Of a stretch of 64,000 nucleotides of DNA, positions 1-11,869 are shown in pieces. The DNA is taken from positions 5,428,001 to 5,492,000 of the forward strand of contig WPIO01000025.1 of NCBI GenBank assembly GCA_009760855.2, read 5' to 3'. The notes beneath the pieces were generated by a model. It had not been told where the DNA came from. It worked only from the letters and a program-made list of their open reading frames with translations, and searched no databases. A program made the translations under genes and the position numbers. Position 1 is the stretch's first letter. Each line of letters opens with the position of its first letter. Origin of the DNA: Cristatella mucedo (taxonomy: Eukaryota; Bryozoa; Phylactolaemata; Cristatellidae).

Positions 1-284
1 AGCACAACTGACTGAATACCATACGACTTCAGCCTTTATGCTGCCCAGCCATTGATTATCACATTAGGAATCACTAGCCATTATAAATCAGGAGCCGTGA
101 GTAACATTTAGTCAGTCAAAATCTGGCTTATCTAGCACACTACTGTTTGAGATCACATCCCTCTATCATATGCCATTCCTAAGGTATTGGTGGCCTTGAC
201 TTACTTTCTGGAGGCGTGATAATGGGTGTCAGTTGTGGCAGTGGGAGAGAAAGTGCAGTGATGACCCCATTGTAAATACATTAC

Positions 285-450
285 TGGACCACGATAGCCT
301 AGTAGGTAAGGAACTTACTCTTAACGATCGAGGTCGTGGGTTCTAATCCTGCTGTGGGTGATTCTTTATTGGCAACTGCAAGCTATGGGGATAGCTGCCG
401 CTCTTCTACCTCTGTACAAATGATGCTGATAAATCAGCTAAGATATGAAG
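285..450 (+). mobile_element. SINE family 1 copy, diverged (intron/5' region of gene A)
   Basis: GGTCGTGGGTTC at about 332 is the tRNA-like box B region, preceded by a GATAGCCTAGTAGGTAAGG head and followed by a degenerate body with TAGCTGCCGCTCTTC and AATCAGCTAAGAT, in the order seen in better copies at 14.8, 43.1 and 58.3 kb. Confidence 0.6.
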
Positions 451-1706
451 CTGTTGCTTAAATGAAGTTGCAGGTGGTTATCTAGGTGAAGGCAATTGAC
501 GGTTTGTCACTGCATACAGATGCATTTCTCTGAAGAATCACATCGATAGCTAACGTTTGCGTTATGTTATCTTCTTGCAATCGATACGTGTGAGTATGTA
601 CCACGACAATACATGCACATGCAAAGATGCATATTGAGACTACGCTAGGTTTTTCTTTGTAAATTTCCACAGAAAATATTTCATTTTCAAAGGCTTGCTG
701 AGCAACTTAATTTTGCCTAGTTCTTTCCTGAGTGCTGGATTTTATATGTTTCGATCATTGCTACGCATGTCATACACAATTGTTATGGCTCAGATTGAAG
801 GACAGGTCCCGTGACAATACTACTTTCGACAGACATGGTTTGCATTCAGTTGATTAGCAAATTTTCGTGTAGCATGTCGATTCTTTGTTGAAATCATTCA
901 CAGGCAGGGGCTCGAGTACTCGATTTTCAGATTTTTTAACGAAGGTAACTAGCTCCTATGCAAGCTCTGTCATGTAACCACGTGCATTTATCTGAACAGC
1001 TCAAGCGTGGTCTCACCTGCCGAACTGTACAAGCAGCTGATTTGTCGTCAGGAAAAGCACTCTCTTCTATGGCGGCCTATGAAACATGCAATCTCATTAA
1101 AATACCAGCTCTCGTTGGTGTGTACTCACCCTTAAACTCAGCAAAAAATATATGAATGCCCCATAACCAGGTCTGGTCCCACCCTCTCCCTCTCTCTGCG
1201 CACATCAGCCGAGGTCCACGGCAAGAGGCCAACAACCAAAGCAACCACGGTTTTTGGTCGAAATTAAAGTCGAGAGCTCACATGCGATGGCACGCGAGCA
1301 CCTAGGTGGGTTTCATCCAAACGTATATTTCCACGGATGCCACAGCGGGCCAGCATGCGACAGCTCTTCCAGGCAGTTGTGCCGGATCTCCAGCCTCTGC
1401 AAGCTGTTACTTAAAAGCCTCCTTAAACCGTCATCGCCATAAATCGCAATGGCCCATAAACTGGTAGCAGGAAGGCAGCATAGATACCATAGGCCCATAA
1501 CCTATGCCAAACACAACCATTAATCAGACACAGAAATTTAAGCTAAGCATACATACTTGTGCTACCTGGGTAAACTGAGCAGGCACTGGAATGAGGCACG
1601 ATTAAGTTGCTGTATTTATGCAAAGGAACTGAAAATGATCAGCCATCAATCACTGATATCACGAGATCGTTGGTTGACCATCCGGATATACTGCTGTTTT
1701 TTACAG
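451..1706. other. No gene recognised; presumed intron of ADAM gene A
   Basis: Open frames at 958-1155, 1254-1442 and 1313-1498 have no recognisable motif or splice context. The exon preceding 1707 must end in phase 1 and should carry disintegrin or Cys-rich cysteines; no such stretch was found, so it probably lies upstream of the window. Confidence 0.5.
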
Positions 1707-1936
1707 GATCGAGTCGCTGCCAGTTGTGCTGTCAGATTCCTGCCGAGCAAGGAAGAAACTCGACATGTAAGGAATTAGAGTACTCGGTATACTCATCTCT
1801 CGTTCAAAAGTGTGGTGTCGGTGGAAATTATCACTGCAGGCTTAATGAGACAATTGGCTTCGAACCTTACGTGTGGGCCGGCACTATGCAGCTCCCGCCT
1901 GATACCCCATGTGCCATCGGTTACTGTGATGCTGAG
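1707..1936 (+). CDS. ADAM17-like: ADAM gene A exon: Cys-rich/membrane-proximal domain
   Basis: Acceptor tttttacag ends at 1706 and donor GAG|gtaagg starts at 1937. The exon carries two bases of a split codon and then 76 codons, ending in phase 0. It contains CQLCC, NSTC, a pair of cysteines around GVGGNYHC, and TPCAIGYCD. Two N-glycosylation sequons are visible (NST and NET). The segment between CQLCC and PCAIGYCD is much longer than the roughly 25 residues of vertebrate ADAM17 and adds cysteines, so this domain is expanded. The ATG-started frame from 1607 reads through the intron and is not the true start. Confidence 0.85.
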
Positions 1937-4900
1937 GTAAGGGGCGTATACCGTGGCATGCAGCATTGCAATTGCATAGCTTTCTTTGCTATAAAAGAAC
2001 TAGAGGATGCTTAATTGTATTGGGTCTACATGGCGATCACGATTCAGCCATATGGTTCAGGGGCAGTTATACTAATACATTTGTATAGTTCCCACAGATA
2101 AATGAATCTCTTTATATGTGCAATTGTATTTAATTGTATTCATATTTGGTATTTACACGAATTTGAATGAGGAAATTTGTATTCAGTTGGATTCTTTCTG
2201 ATGGATTGTAAAACTAGACAGACGAGTAATGAGTTATGATGTTTATCATAAATGCCCTGGTAAAAATTCCAATGAGTGCATTGAATCACATCTTTTTCTC
2301 TGTCTGTAGCCGATGCTACTTGCCACTCTTTTATTTTTTGTGCGGTCTGACGGAGGATCTAGGTGCCTTAGTTGGAATGCAGGAACTGATGAGCTGATAG
2401 GTCCTCCATGAGTTGACCACCATCAAGCCCGATTTACCAGCTCGGTGCAGTGTTGCTAATTCTGGTTGGGTGGTTTTTAAATAAGTTCAGAACATAAGTT
2501 TCACCGAGGGCCTTCTTCTTTGTGTTTGTGGTGCTCTATACCCCTAAATGCAAAAAGTATTTTTGGGAGGTCAAGGTCTGCTCGATTGGCAGTTTTCCCT
2601 AAGCTCCTCCCACCACTGCACTGGCGCTGGGATTGTACTCTCAAATTATGTGCTGATGCATGTACACTATGCTCAGATTATATATACTACACTATGCTCA
2701 GATTATATATACTCTCAGAGCCATGCGTTGAAGCGCATCGATGGAGAGACTGCACTCTGATGCTGATGGAGCTGGCTGCAAGCAGCTTAGTGGCCCCTGG
2801 AGTGACGTCCTATACTATGGAAACAATTACTTGAACACTTTGAAGTATTTTGGCATCAAGCTGATTTAAAAAAAATACTATCTGATTTAACAGCCTCTTT
2901 ATGTATAGCGACAGGAGATTCTTTACGGCTATCACCACCGCTTGCAGTGGCGATAAAGGATCGCCCACCGCAGGATTCGAACCCACGACCTTGGGGCCGA
3001 GGTCGTGAAAAGCAACCGCCTTACCTAGTGAGCCATTACGACTCACTGCCAATTCTAAAGATCTTGGTGTCTTTTCAGAATCGAACCTTGAAGAAGAATA
3101 ACATTAATGTTTTTCTGTGCGAGAGAGTGTGCGAGATGCTCACGACCTTCTGGCCTGCTTTACTTGCACTTTCTATCTAGTCAATTGGTCGGGAACTGGT
3201 TCGGCTGCAGCATATCAAAGGCAAACTAGCAGCAGACACTTGGATAAAGGCATTCTGCTAGTCCTTCAGAAGCAGCATCAAAGCAATTGGAAGAGCTGTC
3301 GTACGCTGATAATGACGGAAGGCTGTGTCAGGTATAATCTGGCTAAGTATACAGGAAGGGTTTCATGGCCAACTGCCACCGCCTAGCAAAACCAGAACTA
3401 GAAGGCAAGGGGCCAGCCGAGAGGGCCGTCTGCTGAAGATTGCTGCACTGCGAGCCAAGTGAAGGCCAGAGCCAGTCGTCTTGAGCTAGTGCAATCGCTG
3501 GAAGATACTGCCTGACCAAGATTGGCCGCTAGACGGTGCAGCATCGACTGGACGAGGAGAAAAATTCTGCCGATGAGTGACCAAGAAAGCACCTGGGTTG
3601 AGTAAGCTGCATAGAGCAGAATACAGGCTGCTTTTGGTAGCACCTGCTGGACTACTGAAGATTTGTGCTCGTTTTTAGGACAACATGATGATGGCAGCAA
3701 ATTTCAATTCTTCGTAACTAATAACGTCGAGCTTGAGTATGCCGAGTAAAGCCGAGGCACGCAGAGACGCTTGGCTTAAGTGCACTACTAAGCAGGGTTC
3801 GGTGCTCTTTTTCTGGTGTAGATATAAGAGCACTACAATGCTTAACATTCCTGGCATAAAAGTAACCGCATTGTTTTTATCAAAGTACTGCAAAACATTG
3901 GCACACCATGCCTTTGACGAGTGTTAGACGACAGCTTCATTTATCCACACAAGACTGAGCCAGGTGTCCGACAGTTGTATTGCATGCCTGTGCATAAATA
4001 TCTATGGCCTGACTGTAATCTCTGAGAATAATTGGATGCCCAAGTACGGATTGCCACGATAATAGGCAAGTTATGGACAACTTGTCGAAAAGTATCCAAA
4101 AACCCTTTAAAATCGCAGTTTTCACCTTAGTAGAGCACTGGGAAACGACTCCTTCACCAGCTCATGCCGAAATTGTAAGGCTGAACACTAGCCAGAATTG
4201 TACAGCCAACTCATTGAGCATTGCTTCAACTCATTCAAAGTGTATTATTTATTATGCTGAGAAAAGCCTGACATTTATGCCGAAGGTTGCCAATTGTCAA
4301 GCCTCGCAAGGGTTAATATTGGGACAATCTACGAGCTTGGCACTGGTAGGGGAAAATCGCTTCTTTAGCTGTCAATACCGAAGAGTGTGGTTGCTCCCTT
4401 GTCTTTCCAGGCCATTTGCTTGTGCACAATTTCTTCTGCAGTAGCACATTCCACAAAGCATGCATTTTTTTTTAAGGTTCGCTACTATGATTGGTGGAAC
4501 AATCTGCCACAGCCACCTGACAATATTTTCTAATACACCTTCTATGGGATTTAGATCAGGTGACTGCCTCGTGGGTCACTGCATGAGCAGCAACTGTTCT
4601 CGCCAAAATAGGACTTCACCAGCCTGGCAGTGTGCTTAGTTAGGGTTGTTATCTTGCTGCCAAATATAATGACCCCCAAGCAAAGTATTTTAACTTTAAA
4701 ATCCAACTTTCTAGATCAACGATAACTTTATGAAAGCACTTTTTGACGAATCGTTGTTTGGTGCTGATTCAGTGACCCAGCCAGTCACCTGATTTGAACC
4801 CCTTTAAACAGACTGTGGCAATCAACAGGCAGCTGCTGCAGTTATCGGCCTAAGTCACTAGCCGACCTTTTCAGTAAAATCCAGGCACTGTGGAATGTAC

Positions 4901-6784
4901 TGTAGCAGAAGAGACAAAACACGTGGAAGCTTGTGGCCTAAATGCATGATTAGATGAGGGAGGTCCTAAAGAGTCGTGGTATGGCGATATCCCTCGAGAA
5001 GAAAACACACCAACGTATTTGTTTTTGGGCTGTCAGTAAATATTTTCCCATGCCGAGTGCAACTTTATTATGCCCAGCATCATACAAAATCCCCCCCCCA
5101 ATTACCCTAACACAGTTGCAGCTACAGTAGATGCGGCCATACTGTGGGAATCTTTGTTCATCATCCTGCTGCGAGTGCATTTGCACGTGGCATGTATAAA
5201 AATACGGGATTGCATGGTTTGACCAAAGCATCCCGGTTTGACCCCGAGAATTATAACTATAGCATAAGGTGCTCGCACTTCACAACCAAGGTCGTGGGTT
5301 CGTAACCTGCAGCAGGCAATTGCTTACTGTCCATGCAAGCAGGAGTGACAGCCTATAAGGCTCCTCTGCAGCCTACATAAATGAGGTTATTTATTAAGCT
5401 TACCACTGCATTACTTTAATTGAAACATTACACGGAAAGCTTTTTTTTAGGGCGTGTGCCAGAAACAGAGTCGTGACAAATTAGACTTGCCTAGGCCATT
5501 CTCATCTGGTCTCACCGTCGATGAAGCCGGTAAGTGCTTGCTGTGTCGTGGATAAGCACGTCATCCTTGTTAGCTAATTCTTACTGCACTACGCCATTTG
5601 CCAGCCCCTTATTGAGTTCTGCTGCAACATGGCTGCGGCCAAGTATAGCTGCTTGTGCTCTTCACTTTGTTTGAAAGCATGTACCATGTACATGACTGGA
5701 GTGTCTTTTGCTGAAAAATGAGCTAGTTTCTAAGCGAGTATGTTCCATGCGCTCGTTGAATGAAAACTGGATGTGAAAACGTTGTAGGCAGTGCTGATGA
5801 TGATTATAGACTATTGCTGCACCTTTCCTCTCTTCCAAATACCCTCAATTTACTGTGTTACACTTTACCTATCTAATGAATTGAGCTTGTGCCCCCCAAC
5901 TCCTGATACGAGTGTCTATTTTATCTGTGACCCCTAAAACGATTGACAGCTGTCTGTTACAGACTGGCATTTCTCGTATGGCTTGTGCAGTATCTTAATG
6001 TAGTTGGCATCGCTTTTGAATATCATTTGGATGCTCGTATCCTATCGTAAGCTGTGATGCTGGTAATTTGCTACTTCAGAATAATCATTATTTGAATTTG
6101 ATTGCTTTCTTTTTCAGTGAAATTCATGATGGACAACCTAGTAGGCACTATAATTATTCTGTCACTGCTGCTATCTCTTCCACTGACTCTCCTGGTAGTG
6201 TACCTGGTAAGTTGGCTTTAACGAGATAGTTCTGTTGACAGGAGCCGTGCATGTGCATTGCTTTGCACTTCATTTGATTAGTTTTGTGTTAAGCTAGTTA
6301 TTTGATGGCCATAAGTTTCAATTCGTCTGTGTTATGTACAAGGCTCGCCAACAAATTGATTGCAAAGTGTGTTTCAATAAGAGTTACTGTGCACTTTAGC
6401 ACATCAGTTGCACTAAGGCTTATTATCAAGACAAAATTGGCTTAAGCAAATGGTCTGGCATTTTGTTATTAGGTGTAGGTACTGACGACTTGAAGAAGAG
6501 ATCCAAAGTAGTTACTAGGTCCTGAATTGTCCCGATCCAGATGGCATTCAGAAAGGCTGAATTAAATGCATTTTGTAATTTAAGTAGCCCATTGGACCAG
6601 CTTTCAAGATGCACGTATGTCCAACAGGTTTGCCTTGCCCATTTGTCCCCACTTCCTTGTCGTCCATGTTCTCACAGCATTCGCTGGTTTTCTGTCATTC
6701 AGTGGGCAGGTGTGGCTTACAGACCGAGATACAATACAATCCAGAACCGGCAATGCTGAAGTTTAATAACATGCCGGGATGCAT

Positions 6785-6837
<53 letters not shown>

Positions 6838-8230
6838 CACTTAATTTAGATGTAATGTAGCTGTACCAATGGCATTGCTTAGAGAAATTGTGAAGTGACT
6901 GAACTTTCATGATATTCGAAGTAATAGGCCACTGACTTGCAAATAACAACAGCGCAGAGCAACTCTGAAGCTAATAATCGATGAAGCAGCCGTACGATGA
7001 ATTATACGAAGTGATGACACTGCTGTACGCACTTTTAAATTTGTACCCGAGTAAAAGTCAATGAGTATCAGTCATTGTGAGGATTCCGAATACAGCACTA
7101 TACACTGGCTTAGTTTTGGGATTAATGGTCTTCGTATCTCTTACTGGCACTTGAAGCTCTTAGAAGCACTGGAAGCTCTTAGAAGCACTTGGATGAGTTT
7201 GGTTTCCCGTGTGCCGTCATTTGCCCTAGACCTGCCTGCTGGTCTGAGGGGCAACGTATGTAATTGTTTATGTACCGAGGATAGCACCTATCAATGATGG
7301 CACTGGTATATATTTCTAGTGTGCACGAATCTAAATAAGTCGTGACCAATTATTAAGCTTTACAGTGCTGAATGTGCGAGAAAGGTTGGCACACTTGTGG
7401 CATATGGCAGGACCCTAGTACTGATCTGCTTGCCAATTCAGCATGTGGAGTGATGCTGGACATGCTTTGCTTTGCAGATACTGGTCTTGTTCATGTTTTC
7501 TGTTTCACGTTAATGCTCTCATTTTTCTTGTGAACTTACGTAAAAGGCATGGCTAGGTATCGTAAAGGCAATCCCTTGACTGCCTCCTTACATGCAAACC
7601 CCCTAAGAGTTAGGAGCGATATCAGTTCGACCATTTCTGCCAAGGACGCATACAGACAGTCTATTCGCATGATATTGCTGACTCTTAGAGATATTTCATC
7701 AAGTAAATATGGGTGTAGGTGTCGAGTCAGAAAAGTTAAGCTGGAGCTTTCACCACTATAGCATGCAAGCGATTAGGTCATCAGTGCGGCTATTACCGAT
7801 GCTGTAAATGAATATTGCCATTTCACGTTGTGGTTTCAATCTGCAGTTTGTCATCATTCAAGTAGCACATAAGACTATTAAGTAGAGAACAGTACCAAAA
7901 TATCCAACAGAAAATTAGAGACGGTAGTCAATTCGAATTCACGACCTGTGGATTGAAATGTATGCCCATCGGCTCACCCCAGGTGCTGTCACTTGGAGAC
8001 ACGTTGCTTGATGTGAAACAATTGACTACAATTGATCCGAAATTTCTAAAATGGCAATAATTCCCATGTTAGCAATCATGGAAACGTTAAGTGTATGTGA
8101 ATGCTTGTATGACAGATTCTATCATTTGGAGATTTCTGCATATATTCTCATCTTACTTAACATTAACTCTTGGTAATTCCTTCTTTTCTAGCGAGTTGTT
8201 AAATGCCTTAATAGAGATTTTGTTCTCTGA
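1707..8230 (+). CDS. ADAM17-like: ADAM gene A, ADAM17/TACE-like, C-terminal part (spliced; 5' end outside window)
   Basis: Three exons with consensus splice sites, plus one tentative last exon, join in a consistent phase and read as the C-terminal part of an ADAM17-type membrane metalloprotease. Seen: a Cys-rich stretch with CQLCC and PCAIGYCD, then GVCQKQSRDKL, then KFMMDNLVGTI running into a leucine-rich membrane helix. Known family: in ADAM17 this order is the end of the Cys-rich/membrane-proximal domain, the stalk and the transmembrane helix; such enzymes release ectodomains of cytokines and growth factors at the cell surface. The prodomain, catalytic and disintegrin exons would lie upstream of position 1. 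The spacing C-x(5)-CD-x(3)-C and the DN-x-VG start of the helix favour ADAM17 over ADAM10. Introns 1937-5450 and 5530-6117 are certain in phase; the last intron is tentative. No frameshift was seen in the three clear exons. Confidence 0.82.
2664..2713. repeat. 25-bp direct tandem repeat
   Basis: Two adjacent copies of a unit starting ACACTATGCTCAGATTATAT, period 25 bp, inside the first gene A intron. Confidence 0.9.
2866..3045 (-). mobile_element. SINE family 1 copy
   Basis: On the minus strand: tRNA-like head, box B GGTTCGAATCC, the body GGTGGCGATAAAGGAT/GCAAGCGGTGG stem, GCTATACATAAAGAGGCTG and an A/T-rich 3' end. Same order as copies at 14.8, 28.1, 43.1 and 58.3 kb. Confidence 0.85.
3050..5230. 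other. Intron of ADAM gene A; nothing recognised
   Basis: Several short open frames on both strands (for example 4073-4444 and 3398-3700), none with a recognisable motif or good splice borders. Confidence 0.5.
5262..5392 (+). mobile_element. SINE, tRNA-like head, diverged variant
   Basis: Contains AAGGTGCTCGCACTTC, GGTCGTGGGTTCG and a family-1-like body with CTATAAGGCTCCTCTGCAGC and AATGAGG. Ends about 60 nt before the acceptor of exon 5451. Confidence 0.6.
5451..5529 (+). CDS. ADAM17-like: ADAM gene A exon: end of membrane-proximal domain and stalk
   Basis: The exon follows a T8 tract and AG (acceptor ends 5450) and stops at donor GCCG|gtaagt (5530). It is 79 nt long, enters in phase 0 and leaves in phase 1. 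It reads GVCQKQSRDKL followed by a polar stalk ending TVDEA. Joined to the previous exon it completes ...CDAE-GVCQ, the last cysteine pair of the ADAM17 membrane-proximal domain. Too short to stand out as an open frame by itself; support comes from the matching phases on both sides. Confidence 0.82.
6118..6206 (+). CDS. ADAM17-like: ADAM gene A exon: transmembrane helix
   Basis: Acceptor ctttttcag ends at 6117 and donor CTG|gtaagt starts at 6207. The 89 nt take one base from the previous exon and give exactly 30 codons, V K F M M D N L V G followed by about 20 hydrophobic residues (TIIILSLLLSLPLTLLVVYL). This is a single-pass membrane helix at the place and with the lead-in (DN-x-VG) expected in ADAM17. 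Very secure as a membrane segment. Confidence 0.85.
6207..8191. other. Tentative last intron of ADAM gene A
   Basis: Holds a CA microsatellite (6785-6835), a short tandem duplication of GAAGCTCTTAGAAGCACT at 7152-7190 and a possible decayed SINE near 7925-7985. No further ADAM tail exon was recognised apart from the one at 8192. Confidence 0.4.
6785..6835. repeat. (CA)n microsatellite
   Basis: About 25 uninterrupted CA units. Confidence 0.98.
8192..8230 (+). CDS. ADAM17-like: ADAM gene A, tentative terminal exon (short cytoplasmic tail)
   Basis: Acceptor ttcttttctag ends at 8191. In the required phase 0 it reads RVVKCLNRDFVL and then TGA at 8228-8230. The basic, Cys-containing stretch directly after the membrane helix is like the start of ADAM17 tails. 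No strong donor is visible before the stop, and no AATAAA was seen nearby. An exon further on with a longer tail cannot be excluded. Confidence 0.4.
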   Translation, partial: RVVKCLNRDFVL

Positions 8231-10090
8231 TGATAGTATACCAAAGACTTATTATTACTACTAGTTAATACTCTTTATCTAACTTTACTGGTATGCTAAT
8301 TAGCACTGTCCATCGATTAAGACTGAATGTACCACTTATAATCTTTGTAAAGCAAAGATTAGCTAATTCAACAGCCTCATCTATATGCCGCAGAAAAAGC
8401 CTTTGCTGATATCAGCCTGCTTGCTGCTGACGAGAATGGATTTCTGCTGTAGCATGTCGAGAGGTTATTTGATATCTTGCTCGTACTCGTCTCCTGCTCA
8501 CATTCGCACACACTTTCTTTTACTAAAATACGTTAATGAGATGTGAAGAGTTAGTGTAGACGCCCGTGGGCAACGTCTCGAGTGCTACGCAACAGGCAAG
8601 TGGACACTATGGGGCATGTCGGTGCTTCTCGCCGTGCACACACGTGGATCATGGGGCTTCTTAAGCTGGCCAGAAAGAGGAAGCGGTGAGCAGGCACGGA
8701 GCTGTGCTGAGGGTAATCGGCGTGAGGAGAGAATGACCCGCCATTCGCCATTCGCCATGCTGTGCCGAAATCATTGCTTTTCCAGAGCAGCGTAACGTCT
8801 GATCACCGTAGAGAAGCAAGCCCTGTCGGCTGCCGGTGCTAGTTCGCCTACAGCGAATCACTCGAGCTGCTTGCCTGCCTAGCGGACACGTATTTAGTAC
8901 AGTGACCTCTAATGAATGCTAGGTCTTACCTTGTGGGTTTAAATCACTAGGCCGACTAGCTGATTCCGTGTTCGGCTCATCCCCGCACTCCTGGATATCC
9001 CGACTAACGTCGCATGGTAGGGCTATGTAAATAATGGTGAAATCGACTTTGCTCACACTTAAATTCTCTTTTTTTATGAGCCACTTGGTAGGCTGACTGC
9101 TATCGCTGCCCACTGATCTCTGCCCTCTGCTCTGCCCTTACGTCGAGCGTTTGTGCAGGACTCCAAGTGGTACAGGAGGCAGTACTCAGAGACAAACGAA
9201 TTTAACGGATCACAGTTCTTTGACGTGTCGGCGGTGAGCTGCTGCCACTCCCCATCAGCGTTTTCTTCATTTGTTGCCACTGCTGCTGCCCAATCACCTG
9301 TTGCTTCCACTGTTGCTGCCAGCCGATGCTGTGCCCGCGGCTTCTGCGAGCGCACACACACACACAACAGCGTCTTTGTTGCAGAGCATCGCCTCCATAC
9401 CGAAAGAAGCATGTAGGTATTCGACCAGCTGTGCCTACCTGCCGGTGCCCGCATCGCCCTCTTTCTACGACAAGGAGCAGCAGCAGCACAGGCAGCACTG
9501 CGGGCTTCCACCCGTGCTGCGGATGCTCTCGTACGACAAGTGCCCCTCTGCCCCTGGCTTTGCACGGCAGACGTCGAGAGAAAAGCCCGGCATCTCGAGT
9601 CACGCTTCGTGAGATCCGATCGAGCAGGGCTGCTCTGGCACAGCACTCTGTCTGTCTGTCCCTATTGCATCGACACACTTGCTCCGACGACTCCGCAAAT
9701 GCAGAGCCGCTGCTTAGGCATTGTACATACCATACAGGCTGCTACATTTCTGAAGTTGCCCATGCAAAGGACACCTCCGTCACGGACTGCGCATTGCCTG
9801 CCTGAGGCAATGGAATAGGACTGGCGCTTCTGCCTTGAAGCAAAGCTCAGACTGCCAGAACTACAGCAGCATCATCTGCTCTAGTACAAGCACAGGTTGC
9901 ACTGTGTCAGCATAGTCCTGCACTGTGCAGGAGTGTTTCGACTATTAGGGTAAGGTATTTCTAAAGTAAAGGTCACTCTTTGTAATCAGTCAGTAGATTG
10001 GTAATGAATGAATCGTTACTCGTGCTTGGCAACGGCATCTGCTTCTGCTCCCTCCCCCAGACCTGAAGCCAGAAATACACTGCTTGTACG
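8231..10090. other. Intergenic; no gene recognised
   Basis: Overlapping open frames on both strands at 9074-9818 are rich in Ala, Ser, Arg and Cys, which reflects CTG/CAG-rich composition. No family motif, no convincing splice sites and no homologous fragment elsewhere in the window. Confidence 0.4.
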
Positions 10091-10094
10091 AAAT

Positions 10095-10205
10095 AATAGG
10101 TTATCACCACTGCTTGCAGTGGTCATTAAAGGGTCGACGACTACTGCACGACTCGCACCCACGATCCGGGTTACAAAGAGCGAGCACCTTACCCCAGTGC
10201 TAAGA
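10095..10205 (-). mobile_element. SINE, tRNA-like, diverged variant
   Basis: Minus strand shows the head with GGTAAGGTGCTCGC, a degenerate box B region and the body CCACTGCAAGCAGTGGTGAT, as in SINE family 1. Similar variants lie at 14.44 and 20.1 kb. Confidence 0.6.
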
Positions 10206-10654
10206 CGGCACCAGTGCTTGCTGGCTCATGAAGAATACGAGCGAAGCTCATGCCTCGGAGCTAGTGAGTGGCTAGTGAGTCGAAGATGCTGCTGCTGCTT
10301 CGATGCTTCGGTGATTTTCCGGCAGCAGTAGAGCACGGCAGTAATAAAGTGTCCATTCCTTATTAATATAGAGTTATTAATATAAGTATATTACCTCAGA
10401 TTAGGGCAATTTATTCGACTTCTGCAGAGGGTTGCAGCAGCAAGTATCCAGAAGCAGCAGCCTACAGATTACAGATCTCTGCAAAGCCTAAAGCAAAGCT
10501 GACTATTACACGAGTTGCTCTTTAATGCTGCCTAACCACACATTGCGACATCGTCGGTTCATAATCATGACGAATCCGGAACCACAAATGATGTCTAGGC
10601 AGAGTCATAATCTGACTGATGCAGCATGCCAACGTTTCAGTGTAGTGCCTGCCT

Positions 10655-10945
10655 GCCATTGGGAGCCAGGATTTTCATCTGGGGGGGGACAATACCTACA
10701 ATATGTTTACATAGGAGGCAAAACATACAAGATTTCATGTAGGTGGGGCTAGAGTGCAATGGATGAATACTTGTAGCACAAAATGACAGTGTTATGCGAC
10801 CCGAACTCGGAGGCTGCTCATCAAGTGGAATTAAGACATAATTTTGTCGTTGGTGATGGTAGAAGCCAATGCAGGAATAGGGGAAGCCCAAGCTGTTGCC
10901 CTGCTGTGGGGGCAAATTTACATCTGCCCTCTAGCTCCACCACTG
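10655..10945 (+). mobile_element. hAT-like MITE, old copy
   Basis: Interior shared with the copy at 42700-42952: GTGGAATTAAGACATAATTT, TCGTTGGTGATGGT and GCCCTGCTGTGG. The left end is GGGAGCCAGGATTTTC and the right end CTAGCTCCACCACTG, matching the terminal inverted repeat with losses. No clear target duplication. It has a run of G8 near 10681. Confidence 0.65.
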
Positions 10946-11109
10946 CCTACTCGCGTTCTTGCATTAGCATTTTGGTGTCTCTCTGCTTTTCACCTGAATT
11001 TCGGCCATATTCACTTTAGGCCGCGGGATACGGTTCAAATAGAATGTAAAAAATCAGCTTGCTCGTTACTCAACTCTGAATGAGCTGCTAACTGCTGCTT
11101 ACTGGCCTA

Positions 11110-11570
11110 CCGGCATGTTCGATCAGGCGATTGCAGCTGGTGCAAAACTCCGCAGCTAGGCTTGTCTGTCGTGAGTGTCGCAGTTGCCACATCACACCAC
11201 TTCTCGCCGACCTGCACTGGCTAACAGTCAAGCAACGAATCGACTTCAAGATTTTGTCACTCACTTTTAGGTCACTTCATTCTTTGGCTCCAGCCTATCT
11301 CTCTGATCTACTCCCCCACCAGGCCAAGCATCGTACCACCCACTTTTCGGAATCCAGCAGTCTACCAATACCTCGTACAAACCTCAAATCCTTTGGAGAC
11401 CGTGCATTTAGTTCATATGCTCCCAAAACCTGGAACTCCCTCCCGACGCGTCAGAACATCCCCTGACTTGACCACATTTAAAAAGAACTTAAAAAACACA
11501 CCTATTTAGGACAGCATTCAGTGGGTGCTTTATCAAGTGCATTATTATGATTATTATAATTAATGAAATC
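11110..11570 (+). mobile_element. LINE family 1 (CR1/L2-like) 3' fragment
   Basis: The frame 11131-11466 encodes QNSAARLVCRECRSC, HITPLLADLHWL, RIDFKILSLTFRSLHSLAP and RAFSSYAPKTWNSLP, the standard C-terminal region of CR1/L2-type reverse transcriptase proteins. It is followed by TTTAAAAAGAACTTAAAA, a shortened tail and an ATTATTATGATTATT end. The catalytic part is missing (5' truncated). Confidence 0.9.
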
Positions 11571-11869
11571 CCTAACCGCTGAGGTCGTTTCTGGGTCTGT
11601 ATCACGTGGCCATCGTGTAGCCTGTTTGGCAGCATGACTCCTTTGCAATTTGCTTGCTCTCAAAGCATAGCAAGGCATTTTTTCTTTGAGGTTTTTCTGG
11701 CGGGGTAATCTTCATCGTGGAGCTTGGCCTTACTCATGGGGAATTGGTTGAGAGTCTGAACCTACAACTGCAATGACCTAACCTTGAACTTGGTCAAATT
11801 AGCTAATCATTACAGACAATAGGCCCAGCTCGTTTGGGCTGTTAGGTTTAAGTGGTGCTGTAGTTTGCA

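Noticed and set aside
7491-7535. Alternative last exon of ADAM gene A after ttgctttgcag
   Set aside because: It would extend the membrane helix by a second hydrophobic run (ILVLFMFSV) and stop at once; 8192 fits the family better.
9074-9818. Overlapping 90-190 codon frames on both strands
   Set aside because: No recognised motif, several frames open at once, CTG/CAG-rich composition; probably chance.
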